Shown here in pieces: positions 8,636-17,248 of a DNA stretch of 64,000 nt (positions are counted from its first letter, which is position 1; each line of letters begins with the position of its first letter). The notes beneath the pieces are model-generated. The model saw only the letters and a list, made by a program, of their open reading frames with translations. It was not told the origin of the DNA and searched no databases. The stretch is from Sphingomonas sp. CROZ-RG-20F-R02-07. GTDB lineage: Bacteria > Pseudomonadota > Alphaproteobacteria > Sphingomonadales > Sphingomonadaceae. A program made the translations under genes and the position numbers. Where the stretch lies: NCBI RefSeq assembly GCF_022662335.1, contig NZ_JAKNQJ010000008.1:62001-126000 (forward strand), written 5' to 3'.

Positions 8636-11600
8636 ATGGGCGCGCTCGAGGTTTTCACGATTGGCGGGGGCGAATACATCGTCAACGTCCTGAATGCGGT
8701 CGCAGCATGGTGCGGGGGCGGAGGCTACCGCTCCATGCTGCAGGTCGTCATGGTGATGGGGCTCACCTACTCGCTATTCGTCGTCGCCTTCTCGCTGGAT
8801 TGGCGGGCTTGGTTTAACTGGTTCCTCCAGTCGACCCTCATCTACATGATGCTGATGGTGCCGACCGTGACGATCAAGGTCACGGACCGGATCAATCCGG
8901 GGCTGGCGCCGGCCGTGGTCGACAACGTGCCTCTGGGCCTCGGTGTCATGGCGTCGTTTACCAGCCAGGCAGGCGACTGGCTGACTCGATCGGCCGAGAC
9001 AGTTTTCGTCATGCCGAACGCGCTCGCGCTCTCGACCAACGGGATGATCTACGGCGCGCGGTTGATGGATAAGGCTCGCACCTTCGAGCTGACGAACAGC
9101 GTGTTCCGCGCAAACATCGACGAGCACCTGAAGCAATGCACGTTCTATGACGTATTACTCGGCTTCAAGTCGATGAACCAGCTTACGAAGTCCAATAAAC
9201 TCTGGGAAGACATCGGTCCTGGTTCGCCGGCGCGTAGCCAGCGTTGGATTACGTCAACTGGCCCCGACACGACGGAGAACTCGATTATCCCGTGCAACGA
9301 GGCCTACTCGCGGATGAACAACCAGTGGAAGGCCGAGTACGACAACGATATTCCCTGGTTTAGCAAGAGCGCCTACCCCGGCGTGGCCGATGACATCGCG
9401 GCGGAGCGCCTGAAGAACGATCTGCCGATCGTCGCGGCTCAGATGCACGGCTCGAGCAGCGACGCGTATGGCTATTTGCGGCAGGTTTCGATGATCGACG
9501 CCTTCCTTGCGGCGCGGGAGAGCTTCTCCGAGGCCGGGTGGGATGCCTATGCGGCGCAGCGCGCTGACGCCCAGGCAAAGAACACCTATACCTCGATCGC
9601 GCAGCAGGCGATGACATGGGTCCCGCTGCTCGGCATCGTCCTCACCGTCGTCTTCTACGCCATGTTCCCGGTGCTCTTTCCGCTCTTTCTGTTTCCGCGC
9701 ACCGGAGTGCAGACGCTAAAGGGCTACGCGGCCGGCTTCTTCTACCTCGCCTCGTGGGGGCCGCTCTACGTCATCCTGCACATGTTCGTCATGAGCAGGG
9801 CGGCGAGCCTGTATCATGCTGTCTCCCCGAACGGGCCAAGCCTCCTTGTGGTCGACGGCATGGCGAGCGTGAACGAGTCCATCACGACTTTGGCCGGCTT
9901 TTTAATGATGAGCGTGCCGTTCATCGCCGGCGGCATGGCGCGCGGCGCCATGGCGATCGCGGGACACGCGACGTCGATGCTTCAGCCCGCACAGAGCGCT
10001 GCCGAGCAGGCCGCGACCGAGCGGACGACCGGCAATTACTCGTACGGCAACACCTCGTTTCAAAACCTCACGGCTGGAAACACTCAGGCCAACAAGTTTG
10101 ACGATCAGCCGAAGTTCAACTCCGGCTATGCCTCTAGCTCCTTCACGAATGCCGATGGCGGCGTGACGTATGGCTTCTCCGACGGGTCGAACTCGTTCGA
10201 CACATCCCAGGGTATATCTCGCCTCGGCTTCCAACCCACGCGAACGGCCGGTTTCGACAGTCAGATGAGCCGCGCTCTTTCGGACGGGCAGTCCCACACC
10301 GAATCGTTGCGTAACTCGGCATCCCAATCGTGGAACGCGACAGCGACAACAGCTACCGATTTGCTTACCGCCTCGGAGCACCGCCGCGGCAGCTCGACCG
10401 AAACGGGCTCGGGCTTCAATAACAGCGTAGCAAAGATGACGGATGCGTCGCGCAGCCTTGCCACTGGCCTTAGCCATCGCTTCGGCTTGAGCGAAGCTGA
10501 TGCTCAACAGGTCGCTCGTGCTTCACAGACCTCGGGGGAGGCCAGCGCTGGTATTGAGGCTCTTAAGAAGCTTTGGGGTGTCACCGGAAGAGCCGGCCTG
10601 AGCGGAAAACTAGCTTCGACAGCAACCGAGAACACTAACCGCAATGTCTCGGCAGACAATGCCTACGGCGAGCTAAACGAGTATCTAAATAGAGAAACTA
10701 ACACGACACAGGCTCGAGCAGCCCGTGACGATTTCTTCCGAGAGACTAGCACTAGCGGTGACAGCGAAGTGCGATCGCTTTCCCAAAAGCTGGGGGTTAG
10801 TGTCGGCGAGTCGCGGTCCGCTTCTCTTGAAGCCACTCGCGCCGAGGAGACCTTTCAGCGCGTCAGCAACGACGTCCGCGAAGCGTCCTCGAGAGGCTGG
10901 TCGCTCAGCCGAAACGAAACGCAAGAGTTCGTCACATACGCGCAGGAGCGGCTTCTGCAGGACGACAACCTATCACAGTCGGGCTGGACGCCCGGCATGG
11001 TCATGCCGCGCACTCCACAGCAGGAGCAGGTTCGCGATATCCTCTTGAGCGACTTCATGGACCGGCGGGTATCGGCAGTGCGTGAGGAGCTTGGTGTCAA
11101 CGTCTCTGATCGACTGAGCAACAACCTGCATGGACCCGCGTCGACCACCGCGGCGGGTGTTCAGCAGTGGGGAGGACGCCGAGCTGGTGGCGTTGCCGCG
11201 CAAGGACCAGAGGTCTCAGTCCGTGATAGCTCTCGTGACCACGATCTCGCCGGTGAGGTGTCTGACGCAATACCGAATGCGTCCGCGCGGATCACTCGCG
11301 GCGCCTTCGATGTTGGGAACCAGGTCGATGACGCCAGAGGGACCGCTGGGCGACTTGGCGATCATGTTCGTGAGCGGAACGATGCGTGGATCCCGACGAC
11401 GCTGCCGGGCGTCGAGGGCGCCCGTGATTGGGCGCGCGACACGCTGGGCGTGGGCCAGGGGACGAGCCACGTTTATGAACTACCGCGGGGTGAGCGCGCG
11501 ATCCTACCGATTTCGGGCCGGCTAAGCTCGAACATGGGAGGACGGATTGATCCGGTGACGGGGCAGCCGGGTCACCATCATCGTGGGGTGGATATCGCTG

Positions 11601-11899
11601 CTGCGGCTGGCACCCAGATCCGAGCGCCCGCATCTGGCCGGGTCGTGAAGAACGAGTTTCAAGAAGGCGGGGCCGGAAACTACCTCGTGCTACAGCACAG
11701 CGATGGATCGCAGAGCAAGTACTTCCACATGCAGGACCGTTCGGCCTTTCCAGTCGGAAGCAGTATCGAAGCGGGCTCTGTTCTAGGTCGGGTCGGGACC
11801 ACAGGTAGGTCGACCGGTCCCCATCTCCATTACGAGCTATGGAAGGATGGCGCCCCGGTCGATCCTAAGAAATATCAGCTCAAGAACGGCCGGGAATGA
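8636..11899 (+). CDS. traG: TraG mating-pair stabilisation/exclusion protein fused to an M23 peptidase
   Basis: A 1087-aa protein. The N-terminal part is TraG_N: FTIGGGEYIVNVLNAVAAWC at the start, several membrane segments (about residues 25-75 and 330-440), and the periplasmic loop with EAYSRMNNQW. A long Ser/Thr/Gln-rich, predicted helical region runs to about residue 900. The last 120 residues are an M23/LytM metallopeptidase domain: HRGVD at about 982, the SKYFHMQ beta-strand motif and HLHYE at 1063, which together give the zinc ligands. F TraG has a large C-terminal periplasmic domain for entry exclusion; here an apparently active murein endopeptidase domain sits at the end. It follows traH by 24 bases, with an AGGA ribosome site. 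Confidence 0.9.
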   Translation: MGALEVFTIGGGEYIVNVLNAVAAWCGGGGYRSMLQVVMVMGLTYSLFVVAFSLDWRAWFNWFLQSTLIYMMLMVPTVTIKVTDRINPGLAPAVVDNVPLGLGVMASFTSQAGDWLTRSAETVFVMPNALALSTNGMIYGARLMDKARTFELTNSVFRANIDEHLKQCTFYDVLLGFKSMNQLTKSNKLWEDIGPGSPARSQRWITSTGPDTTENSIIPCNEAYSRMNNQWKAEYDNDIPWFSKSAYPGVADDIAAERLKNDLPIVAAQMHGSSSDAYGYLRQVSMIDAFLAARESFSEAGWDAYAAQRADAQAKNTYTSIAQQAMTWVPLLGIVLTVVFYAMFPVLFPLFLFPRTGVQTLKGYAAGFFYLASWGPLYVILHMFVMSRAASLYHAVSPNGPSLLVVDGMASVNESITTLAGFLMMSVPFIAGGMARGAMAIAGHATSMLQPAQSAAEQAATERTTGNYSYGNTSFQNLTAGNTQANKFDDQPKFNSGYASSSFTNADGGVTYGFSDGSNSFDTSQGISRLGFQPTRTAGFDSQMSRALSDGQSHTESLRNSASQSWNATATTATDLLTASEHRRGSSTETGSGFNNSVAKMTDASRSLATGLSHRFGLSEADAQQVARASQTSGEASAGIEALKKLWGVTGRAGLSGKLASTATENTNRNVSADNAYGELNEYLNRETNTTQARAARDDFFRETSTSGDSEVRSLSQKLGVSVGESRSASLEATRAEETFQRVSNDVREASSRGWSLSRNETQEFVTYAQERLLQDDNLSQSGWTPGMVMPRTPQQEQVRDILLSDFMDRRVSAVREELGVNVSDRLSNNLHGPASTTAAGVQQWGGRRAGGVAAQGPEVSVRDSSRDHDLAGEVSDAIPNASARITRGAFDVGNQVDDARGTAGRLGDHVRERNDAWIPTTLPGVEGARDWARDTLGVGQGTSHVYELPRGERAILPISGRLSSNMGGRIDPVTGQPGHHHRGVDIAAAAGTQIRAPASGRVVKNEFQEGGAGNYLVLQHSDGSQSKYFHMQDRSAFPVGSSIEAGSVLGRVGTTGRSTGPHLHYELWKDGAPVDPKKYQLKNGRE

Positions 11900-12131
11900 T
11901 GAAACAGGCGACCAGCATGAACACTAGAATGGCCACGAAGAACGCTTTTGCGTACCTGTTGTCTTCGACCTCGGCGTGCTCGGCCGTCACGGGGCGAGGT
12001 GCATCGTAAAGCGCCTCGCGTCCCACATGTGTCATTTGATCATACACGTTGTTCGGATTGAGGTAGCCGTTATTAGTTGAAGCCGAGCTTGGATCTCGCC
12101 AGTCCATCTGGCCAGTATCATGGTTCAACAT
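11880..12131 (-). CDS. Small C-terminally anchored membrane protein, convergent with traG
   Basis: An 83-residue reading frame from ATG 12131 (an upstream ATG at 12161 is also possible) to a TGA at 11882-11880. Its last codons overlap the last 20 bases of traG on the opposite strand. The N-terminal two thirds are polar (Asn, Tyr, Asp-rich). The C-terminus has one strong hydrophobic segment preceded by a charged KAF (FFVAILVFMLVACFIIPG). This gives the layout of a tail-anchored or single-span inner-membrane protein. No family recognised. In conjugation systems, small single-span proteins beside traG or traN often act in entry exclusion, but this is only a positional thought. Confidence 0.5.
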   Translation of the reverse strand: MLNHDTGQMDWRDPSSASTNNGYLNPNNVYDQMTHVGREALYDAPRPVTAEHAEVEDNRYAKAFFVAILVFMLVACFIIPGRS

Positions 12132-12256
12132 GGCCGCTCCTCCTGCACCCAATCGGCCCATGCGGACACGATTTACGCTTGCAAAGCGTAGCAGACCAGA
12201 TTGAACTAGGCGAGGAGTTTTCCGCGTTTGTTCTTCTCGACGCTACAGGGAGCGCG

Positions 12257-12619
12257 ATGACGGTGAACGAGGCAGATAAGGACCCTCGCATCGCCGCCCG
12301 ATACGAGGAGCTGTTGGCGGTGCACCTCGGCTTCTACGAGGCGCTACGGCTGCGCGAACGGCGACCGAGAAGCGCTGCCCAGCGGCAGTTTCAGGATGTT
12401 GCCTGGGGAAAAGCCGAACCGGTCAGCGATCACGAAAAAGCTTACGTCTGGCATCTTCGGCGACAACAGATCGCGCCCTTTAACGGAGGCGCACCAGCGC
12501 CACACATCGATGACGTAATGGCTAAATTCGAGCCCGGAGCACGACCAATCAGCCATAGCACAGGAAGCAAGTGGGACAATGCTTGGCGCGAAATCCGTGG
12601 TAGTCGTGAGTTCTGGTAA
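12257..12619 (+). CDS. Hypothetical protein with DUF413 (MaoP)-like motif
   Basis: The 120-aa product from ATG 12257 is soluble and highly charged. The frame is open upstream to 12077, but that part overlaps the antisense small gene and looks non-coding. The central phrase WGKAEPVSDHEKAYVW resembles the GKREPVT-EEK core of DUF413 proteins, to which the macrodomain protein MaoP of Escherichia coli belongs. The rest is not clearly alike, so this is a weak relationship. It may belong to the conjugative backbone or be cargo. No partner gene is adjacent on the same strand except the recombinase set 80 bases downstream. Confidence 0.5.
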   Translation: MTVNEADKDPRIAARYEELLAVHLGFYEALRLRERRPRSAAQRQFQDVAWGKAEPVSDHEKAYVWHLRRQQIAPFNGGAPAPHIDDVMAKFEPGARPISHSTGSKWDNAWREIRGSREFW

Positions 12620-12697
12620 GCAGCAGATCGGTATCTACCGGCCAGTTCGATAATAGTGATTATGTAAATAGCAGTACCAGAACTGTCCATGTAATCC

Positions 12698-13972
12698 GTG
12701 TCCAGTGTGGTCCAAGGCTGCTTGTCATCGCGGCGTGATACCAGCAGTATCCGGAGCGTGTCCACGCCGAGCTACCTGGCACCGCTGCAAACCGCACGCA
12801 TCGCGATGCCCGACGGTCGGCGATCGTGGACCGTCCTCGATGACGACGCTGAGATCGTCGAGTGCTTCCGACATTGGATCGTCCATCTCGAGCAGACCAA
12901 CGCATCGCCGAACACCATCCGGGCCTACGCCCGGCACGTCGTCGATTTTGCCAATTTCCTGGGTACCAACGGCGCTGGCCTTCGCGACGTCACCGTCCCG
13001 CTCTACGATGGCTTCCTCGCATGGCGGCTGACCAGGCACCGCAATGCGCTGCCGAGTCCGAAGCTGGTTCGGCTGCGAGCATCCCCGGAGCCCGCGCTGG
13101 CACCGGCGACGCGCAATCAGATCCAGCTCTCGATCAAATCGTTCTACCGGTTCTTCAACGGCACCGACAACTTCGCAATTGATACCGCCGACGTGGCAAA
13201 AGCTTTTGACGGTCACCGCGTCTACAAACCGTTCCTCGAACATATCAGCCAGCGACGCACGACCAGGCGCAAGGACCGCTACCTAAGCGGCGATCCCGTT
13301 CGCGTGCAGCGGCGGGTCACGGACAAACGCCTGACCCCGACCGAGGTGCTGACGATGATCAAGGCCTGCGGCCTCGCCCGCGACGCCTTCCTGATCGTGC
13401 TGCTCTACAATACCGGCATGCGCATCGGCGAAGCGCTCGGGCTGCGTCACGTCGACATCGACCTTGCTGAAAAGGTGATCTGGGTCGTGCCGCGCGACGA
13501 CAACGCCAATGGTGCGCGCGCGAAGTCGGGACGGACGCGCGGCATCCCCGTGCACGATTACGTGCTCAACATGTACGTCGATTATCTGACGAGTGGCGAG
13601 TACCTGCCGGCGTTTGAGGCCGGCACCGAGTATGTCTTCGCCAACGTCAAGGCGGGACAGGTCGGCCGCGCCATGAGCCTGTCCTACGCCTATAAGCTGA
13701 ACAGCCTCCTCAAGCGCCGCACCCGGACCGCCTTCACCTGGCACATGTTCCGCCACAGTCACGCGTCGGAGGCGATCGCGGCGGGCTACAGCCTGTTGGA
13801 GGTCGCCGACCGGCTCGGTCATGCGAGTCCGCAGACGACCGCCACCTTCTACCAGCACCTTTTCGCGTCCGAGGTACGCAAGCTCTACCTCACCGGTCCT
13901 GCGCAGGTTCAGGAACGACTTGCCCATCTTCGCGAAGCCAACCTGGTTGGGAAGGATGTTCGGTGGGCGTAA
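12698..13972 (+). CDS. tnpA: Tyrosine recombinase, Tn554 TnpA-like
   Basis: A phage-integrase-family recombinase of up to 424 aa. An N-terminal SAM-like core-binding domain (DAEIVECFRHWIVHLEQTNASPNTIRAYARH) is followed by the catalytic domain. Visible catalytic residues are Arg in YNTGMRIGEALGLR, His and Arg in WHMFRHSHASE, His in LGHASPQTT and the nucleophile Tyr in TFYQH. All are intact. I give the longest start, GTG 12698; GTG 12758 or ATG 12806 would also leave both domains whole, and none has a convincing ribosome site. The end overlaps tnpB by 10 bases. In Tn554, TnpA and TnpB are both needed for transposition. Confidence 0.85.
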   Translation: MSSVVQGCLSSRRDTSSIRSVSTPSYLAPLQTARIAMPDGRRSWTVLDDDAEIVECFRHWIVHLEQTNASPNTIRAYARHVVDFANFLGTNGAGLRDVTVPLYDGFLAWRLTRHRNALPSPKLVRLRASPEPALAPATRNQIQLSIKSFYRFFNGTDNFAIDTADVAKAFDGHRVYKPFLEHISQRRTTRRKDRYLSGDPVRVQRRVTDKRLTPTEVLTMIKACGLARDAFLIVLLYNTGMRIGEALGLRHVDIDLAEKVIWVVPRDDNANGARAKSGRTRGIPVHDYVLNMYVDYLTSGEYLPAFEAGTEYVFANVKAGQVGRAMSLSYAYKLNSLLKRRTRTAFTWHMFRHSHASEAIAAGYSLLEVADRLGHASPQTTATFYQHLFASEVRKLYLTGPAQVQERLAHLREANLVGKDVRWA

Positions 13973-16101
13973 CGTCGCTCGCCCTCGTCGCCGGCACGCC
14001 CGACGACCCCGACCGCTACAACAACTGGCTGGAGGGGCGGCTTGCCGCAGTCTCCCCTCTCCTGCTCGCCAACGATACCTGGAGCGACGCGCTGATGAGC
14101 GAGGTCTTTGGGCACCCCTGGCTCGCCCCGGTCTACGCCGCCCTGCCGCTCCGCGCCGCGAGCCCGATTCTCACCAACGAGATCAAGACCTATCTCGCGG
14201 CTTCGGTTCTGGACGATCGCAAGGCCGACCGCCGCTGGTTCTGGCGACGGACGGGGGTGGTGGAATATCGGACCCAAGAAGGCGTCGCGCTGCTGGCGAG
14301 CTTTGGCGTCCGCTGTTTGGCCGACATACCGCACCCCAACTTCGCGCCCGATGACAGCGCCTGCAAAGCCGGCCCCATGTGCCATAACGAAGCGGTGCTT
14401 GAACAATACTCGGCTTGGTACGGTCGAACGCATGAGCACAGGCGGCTGCGTCAGACGCGCAACTGGTTGCGCGATGGCAAGGTGACGACCGGCGAGTTCC
14501 ACGCACCCGAGGTCCAGCTGTTCGGCGATCTCCATCGCCACGCAATCATCGACCGCGCGCAGATGCGCCCCGTGGCGGAGCGCGATATCGTCCTGCTGAA
14601 CGACCTCTATAGCGAGGATGATACCCGCTTCCGCGATCGGCAGCGTATCAGCGATCAGTACCTCAACTTTTTGCGCTTCCCGCCCTGGCTAAGGCCGCTC
14701 TCACGAGCGTTTTTGCTCGACAAGATCAGCCATGGCGAACTGGCTCCTGCGACCGCAACCGGGACGATGTCGCGCCTGCGGCGGTTCGCACGCTTCCTGC
14801 ACGAGGAAGGCGTCACTGGTCCTGACGGCATCGCCGAACCATTGATGGAGCGTTTCCTCGCCTGGGGAAATGCCCGCGGGGCGAAGGGCAAGAACTGGTA
14901 CACCGACATCGTCCAGCTCCTGCGCGCTGCACCTGTCCTGGCACCCGGGCGGTGGCCCACGATCGCCCTCGACAAGCGGGCCGTAAGGCGGATCGATTAC
15001 AAGCAGGCGCCCGATGACTCGCGCAATCGGCTTTATGCCTCGCGGGAGGGTGCGAACCGAGCGGCGTCGACGGACTCCATCGCCGCGATCATGGCGCACC
15101 TGAACGAGCTGCCGGACCCGATCCCGGCCATCTTCAGGATCGGCGTGACGACGGGCGCCCGCGCCGAAGACCTGCATGCCCTGCTGTTCGACTGCCTGGA
15201 GCCCGACCCGCATGACGCCCGGTTCATGCTGTTCACCTTCTGGCAGAACAAGGTCAGCCGTTGGAACCGCAAGCCCCTGCTGGTGACCGATGCCGCCCAT
15301 CAGGCAATGATTGGGATCATCGAAGAGCAGCGCGAGCGCGTCCGCCGGTGTCACGGACGTGAGACGAAATACCTGTTCCCGGTGTTCCATGGCAAACGCG
15401 AGTCCTTCCTTGGGTGCAATTGGACCTCGCAGGAGCTCAAGAGCCTCTGCCTGCGTCACCAGATCACCGATGGCGAAGGTCGACCCGTCGACTTCGCCTG
15501 GCATCCGCTGCGGCATCACCGGGGCACGCAGATGGCGGCCGAGGGACACGATATCCTCAGCATTATGTTCGAGCTAGGCCATGCCTCGCCCGACATGGCA
15601 TCGATGTACGTCAACAAGCGCCTGGAGCTGAGGAAGAACGCCTTGATCCGGAAGGGCGGCGGTCGGTTCTACACGATCGAGGGGCGGGTCGATGAAGCCG
15701 TCGGCGATCTCCTGCTGCGCAAGGACGCAATGACGGCGACCCGGGTAGGCGGCGGCGCCTGCACCTTGCCCGGACAGCTCGGTGAATGGTGCGAGCACGC
15801 GCACGCGCACGCCTGTCTCACCTGCCGGCACTTTCGCGCCGATGGCGACGACGTCGACCATTTTCGCGGAGAACGCAGCAAGCTTTATGTGACGATCGAG
15901 AACCTCGAAAAGGAAGCGCGGACCTGCGAAGACGAGGGTCGAACCCGCATGGCGGGCATCGCCCGCAAGCGGCTCGAGCGGAACAAGGACGCTGTGCAGA
16001 ACACGGACGCCATCATCCGATCAATCGAGGCGCAGGGCCAGTACCAAGGCAGCGAGCAACGCTATCGGCCCGCCCTGGCCCGGCAAGAGGCGACGCAATA
16101 A
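13963..16101 (+). CDS. tnpB: Tyrosine recombinase, Tn554 TnpB-like
   Basis: A 712-aa protein from GTG 13963. The long N-terminal half is typical of TnpB and includes a Cys/His-containing stretch (CKAGPMCHNEAVLEQY). The catalytic domain shows Arg in GVTTGARAEDLHALLF, His/Arg in WHPLRHHRGTQMA, His in LGHASPDMAS and Tyr in MYVNKR. A C-terminal zinc-finger-like cluster follows (GACTLPGQLGEWCEHAHAHA, then CLTCRHF). All catalytic residues look intact. It overlaps tnpA and tnpC, so the three are one operon. Confidence 0.88.
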   Translation: MGVTSLALVAGTPDDPDRYNNWLEGRLAAVSPLLLANDTWSDALMSEVFGHPWLAPVYAALPLRAASPILTNEIKTYLAASVLDDRKADRRWFWRRTGVVEYRTQEGVALLASFGVRCLADIPHPNFAPDDSACKAGPMCHNEAVLEQYSAWYGRTHEHRRLRQTRNWLRDGKVTTGEFHAPEVQLFGDLHRHAIIDRAQMRPVAERDIVLLNDLYSEDDTRFRDRQRISDQYLNFLRFPPWLRPLSRAFLLDKISHGELAPATATGTMSRLRRFARFLHEEGVTGPDGIAEPLMERFLAWGNARGAKGKNWYTDIVQLLRAAPVLAPGRWPTIALDKRAVRRIDYKQAPDDSRNRLYASREGANRAASTDSIAAIMAHLNELPDPIPAIFRIGVTTGARAEDLHALLFDCLEPDPHDARFMLFTFWQNKVSRWNRKPLLVTDAAHQAMIGIIEEQRERVRRCHGRETKYLFPVFHGKRESFLGCNWTSQELKSLCLRHQITDGEGRPVDFAWHPLRHHRGTQMAAEGHDILSIMFELGHASPDMASMYVNKRLELRKNALIRKGGGRFYTIEGRVDEAVGDLLLRKDAMTATRVGGGACTLPGQLGEWCEHAHAHACLTCRHFRADGDDVDHFRGERSKLYVTIENLEKEARTCEDEGRTRMAGIARKRLERNKDAVQNTDAIIRSIEAQGQYQGSEQRYRPALARQEATQ

Positions 16102-16544
16102 TGAGCGGTGAAGACCGGCGGATAGCCACGTTGGATGGCGCTCGACAACGCCGCAGCGCCGACAAGCGCGCGGCGGTCGAGGACGCCATGTTGCGGCTGC
16201 GCGACAGCCGGCAAGCCGTCACGTTCGTCTCCGTCGCGCGCGAGGCGAAGGTCAGCCGCCAGTACCTTTACAACAACTTCGCCGATGCGATCGGCGAAGA
16301 GCGAGCCGAAACGCGCGCCGAGACCACGATCATCGACGGCATGAAGGTGCCGCTGCGCACGCCGGAGGAGCACCGGCATATCGAAGCCGCACTGCGCAAC
16401 AAGGTCGACCGCCTCGAGACCGGGCTGAAGGAAGCCCGGGCGGAACGGTTGAAAGCCGAGAGAACAGCCGAGCGGGAACGCGGCAAGGCCGAGTACTGGC
16501 GACGGCTCTACACCGCGGTGCTCGCCCGGCTGTCGGAACAGTAG
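16101..16544 (+). CDS. tnpC: DUF6262-type protein, Tn554 TnpC-like
   Basis: A 147-aa protein whose ATG (16101) overlaps the TAA of tnpB. The N-terminus holds a TetR-like helix-turn-helix phrase (RQAVTFVSVAREAKVSRQYLYNNF). The C-terminal half is a long predicted coiled coil (EAALRNKVDRLETGLKEARA onward to WRRLYTAVLARLSEQ). Products of this family accompany Tn554-type recombinases; TnpC of Tn554 affects frequency and orientation of insertion but is not essential. Function here is by analogy. Confidence 0.82.
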   Translation: MSGEDRRIATLDGARQRRSADKRAAVEDAMLRLRDSRQAVTFVSVAREAKVSRQYLYNNFADAIGEERAETRAETTIIDGMKVPLRTPEEHRHIEAALRNKVDRLETGLKEARAERLKAERTAERERGKAEYWRRLYTAVLARLSEQ

Positions 16545-16589
16545 GAAATCGTATGATGCTTGCCCCGCGCCGTCATGCCCTTCGGGTTA

Positions 16590-16650
16590 CGATCAGGTGA
16601 GTTTGAAGTGAGCCGCCTACGGCGTCTTACACTTCCAACTCACCTGATCG
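16590..16650. repeat. 21-bp inverted repeat with inner hairpin downstream of tnpC
   Basis: Bases 16590-16610 and 16630-16650 are inverted copies with one mismatch (T at 16604). Inside the 19-base loop CGCC (16614-16617) and GGCG (16621-16624) can form a second small hairpin. No T-run follows, so it is not a standard terminator. It lies 46 bases after tnpC and could be the end, attachment region or recombinase-binding site of the Tn554-like module. Confidence 0.7.
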
Positions 16651-17178
16651 TTCAGATTGATGCCGAAACAGAATGGACAGATGGTTGTCGATCAAGACAC
16701 TGCATTCGCTGTAGAAAGACAGCCGGTGGTGGAGATATATGTTAAACTACCTTATCGAAACGCCCGAAGGCGAGCTCGATGCACAGCTTGCGCGCGATCG
16801 ACCGCCGTCGGGATCCGGCGAAATGGCGCAGCGCCTGAATCGATCATCAGCGCTTGGGCTGAGCCCCGTCGAGAGTTTCAACGCTCAGTCTTGGGCCAGC
16901 CCCCGACACTTACCGGTCCGTACACAAGCCTCCACGCCGTGGCAGTTCAGCGGCGACCCCGCCGCCGCCTCCAGCACCGAGGACAGAGCTTCGCCTCCTG
17001 CTCCCTCCCCTGAGCGCCGTCGCAGCTTCCATGCGCAGGAGCACGGGCCGGCGCAACTCCGCTATGGTTTGAGAGCCTTCGTGACTTATCCAGTCCATTG
17101 CTGAACACACCGAGCCATTAATGCCGTCGACGCGGCCAAGGGTAGAGAAGGTGTCGACCCGCCCCGGCAGACGCAACT
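16651..17178. other. Stretch without a convincing gene
   Basis: About 530 bases between the inverted repeat and the terminator-like hairpin. The first 90 bases are lower in GC than the surroundings. An ATG at 16739 has a GGAG ribosome-like site and opens a 121-codon frame (MLNYLIETPEGELDAQL...), but the later sequence has no recognisable domain and Ser/Pro/Arg-rich composition typical of chance frames in GC-rich DNA. A second overlapping frame starts at 16657/16660 (MPKQNGQMVVDQDTAFAVER). Either might be the 5' fragment of a gene interrupted long ago. I call no gene here. Confidence 0.4.
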
Positions 17179-17219
17179 GGAAGCGCGAGCGCGCCTTTCG
17201 GCTACGCCCTCGCGCTTCC
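17179..17219 (-). terminator. Hairpin downstream of alanine dehydrogenase
   Basis: A perfect 11-bp inverted repeat (17179-17189 with 17209-17219; arm GGAAGCGCGAG) with a 19-base loop lies about 30 bases past the ald stop on the minus strand. There is no T-run, so it is a candidate only. Confidence 0.4.
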
Positions 17220-17248
17220 GAGCGTCAGGCTGGACTATCATTAGCATG

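Larger units (their letters stand above)
12698..16544 (+). mobile_element. Tn554-like three-gene recombinase module
   Basis: Two tyrosine recombinases of unequal size (about 424 and 712 aa) and a small DUF6262-type protein overlap head to tail (13963-13972 and 16101). This matches the tnpA-tnpB-tnpC arrangement of Tn554-type transposons. That family moves conservatively, without terminal inverted repeats or target duplication, and usually goes to one preferred site. The coordinates here cover only the three genes. I cannot fix the true ends, and no resistance or other cargo lies inside. The module sits between the tra operon and the metabolic genes. Confidence 0.8.

Noticed and set aside
16590..16650. 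Inverted repeat as an integron attC site
   Set aside because: No integron core-site pattern at the outer ends, no integron integrase, and no cassette array.
16739..17104. 121-codon frame with a GGAG-like ribosome site
   Set aside because: Composition after the first 20 codons looks random and no family is apparent; mentioned only in the description of the gap.
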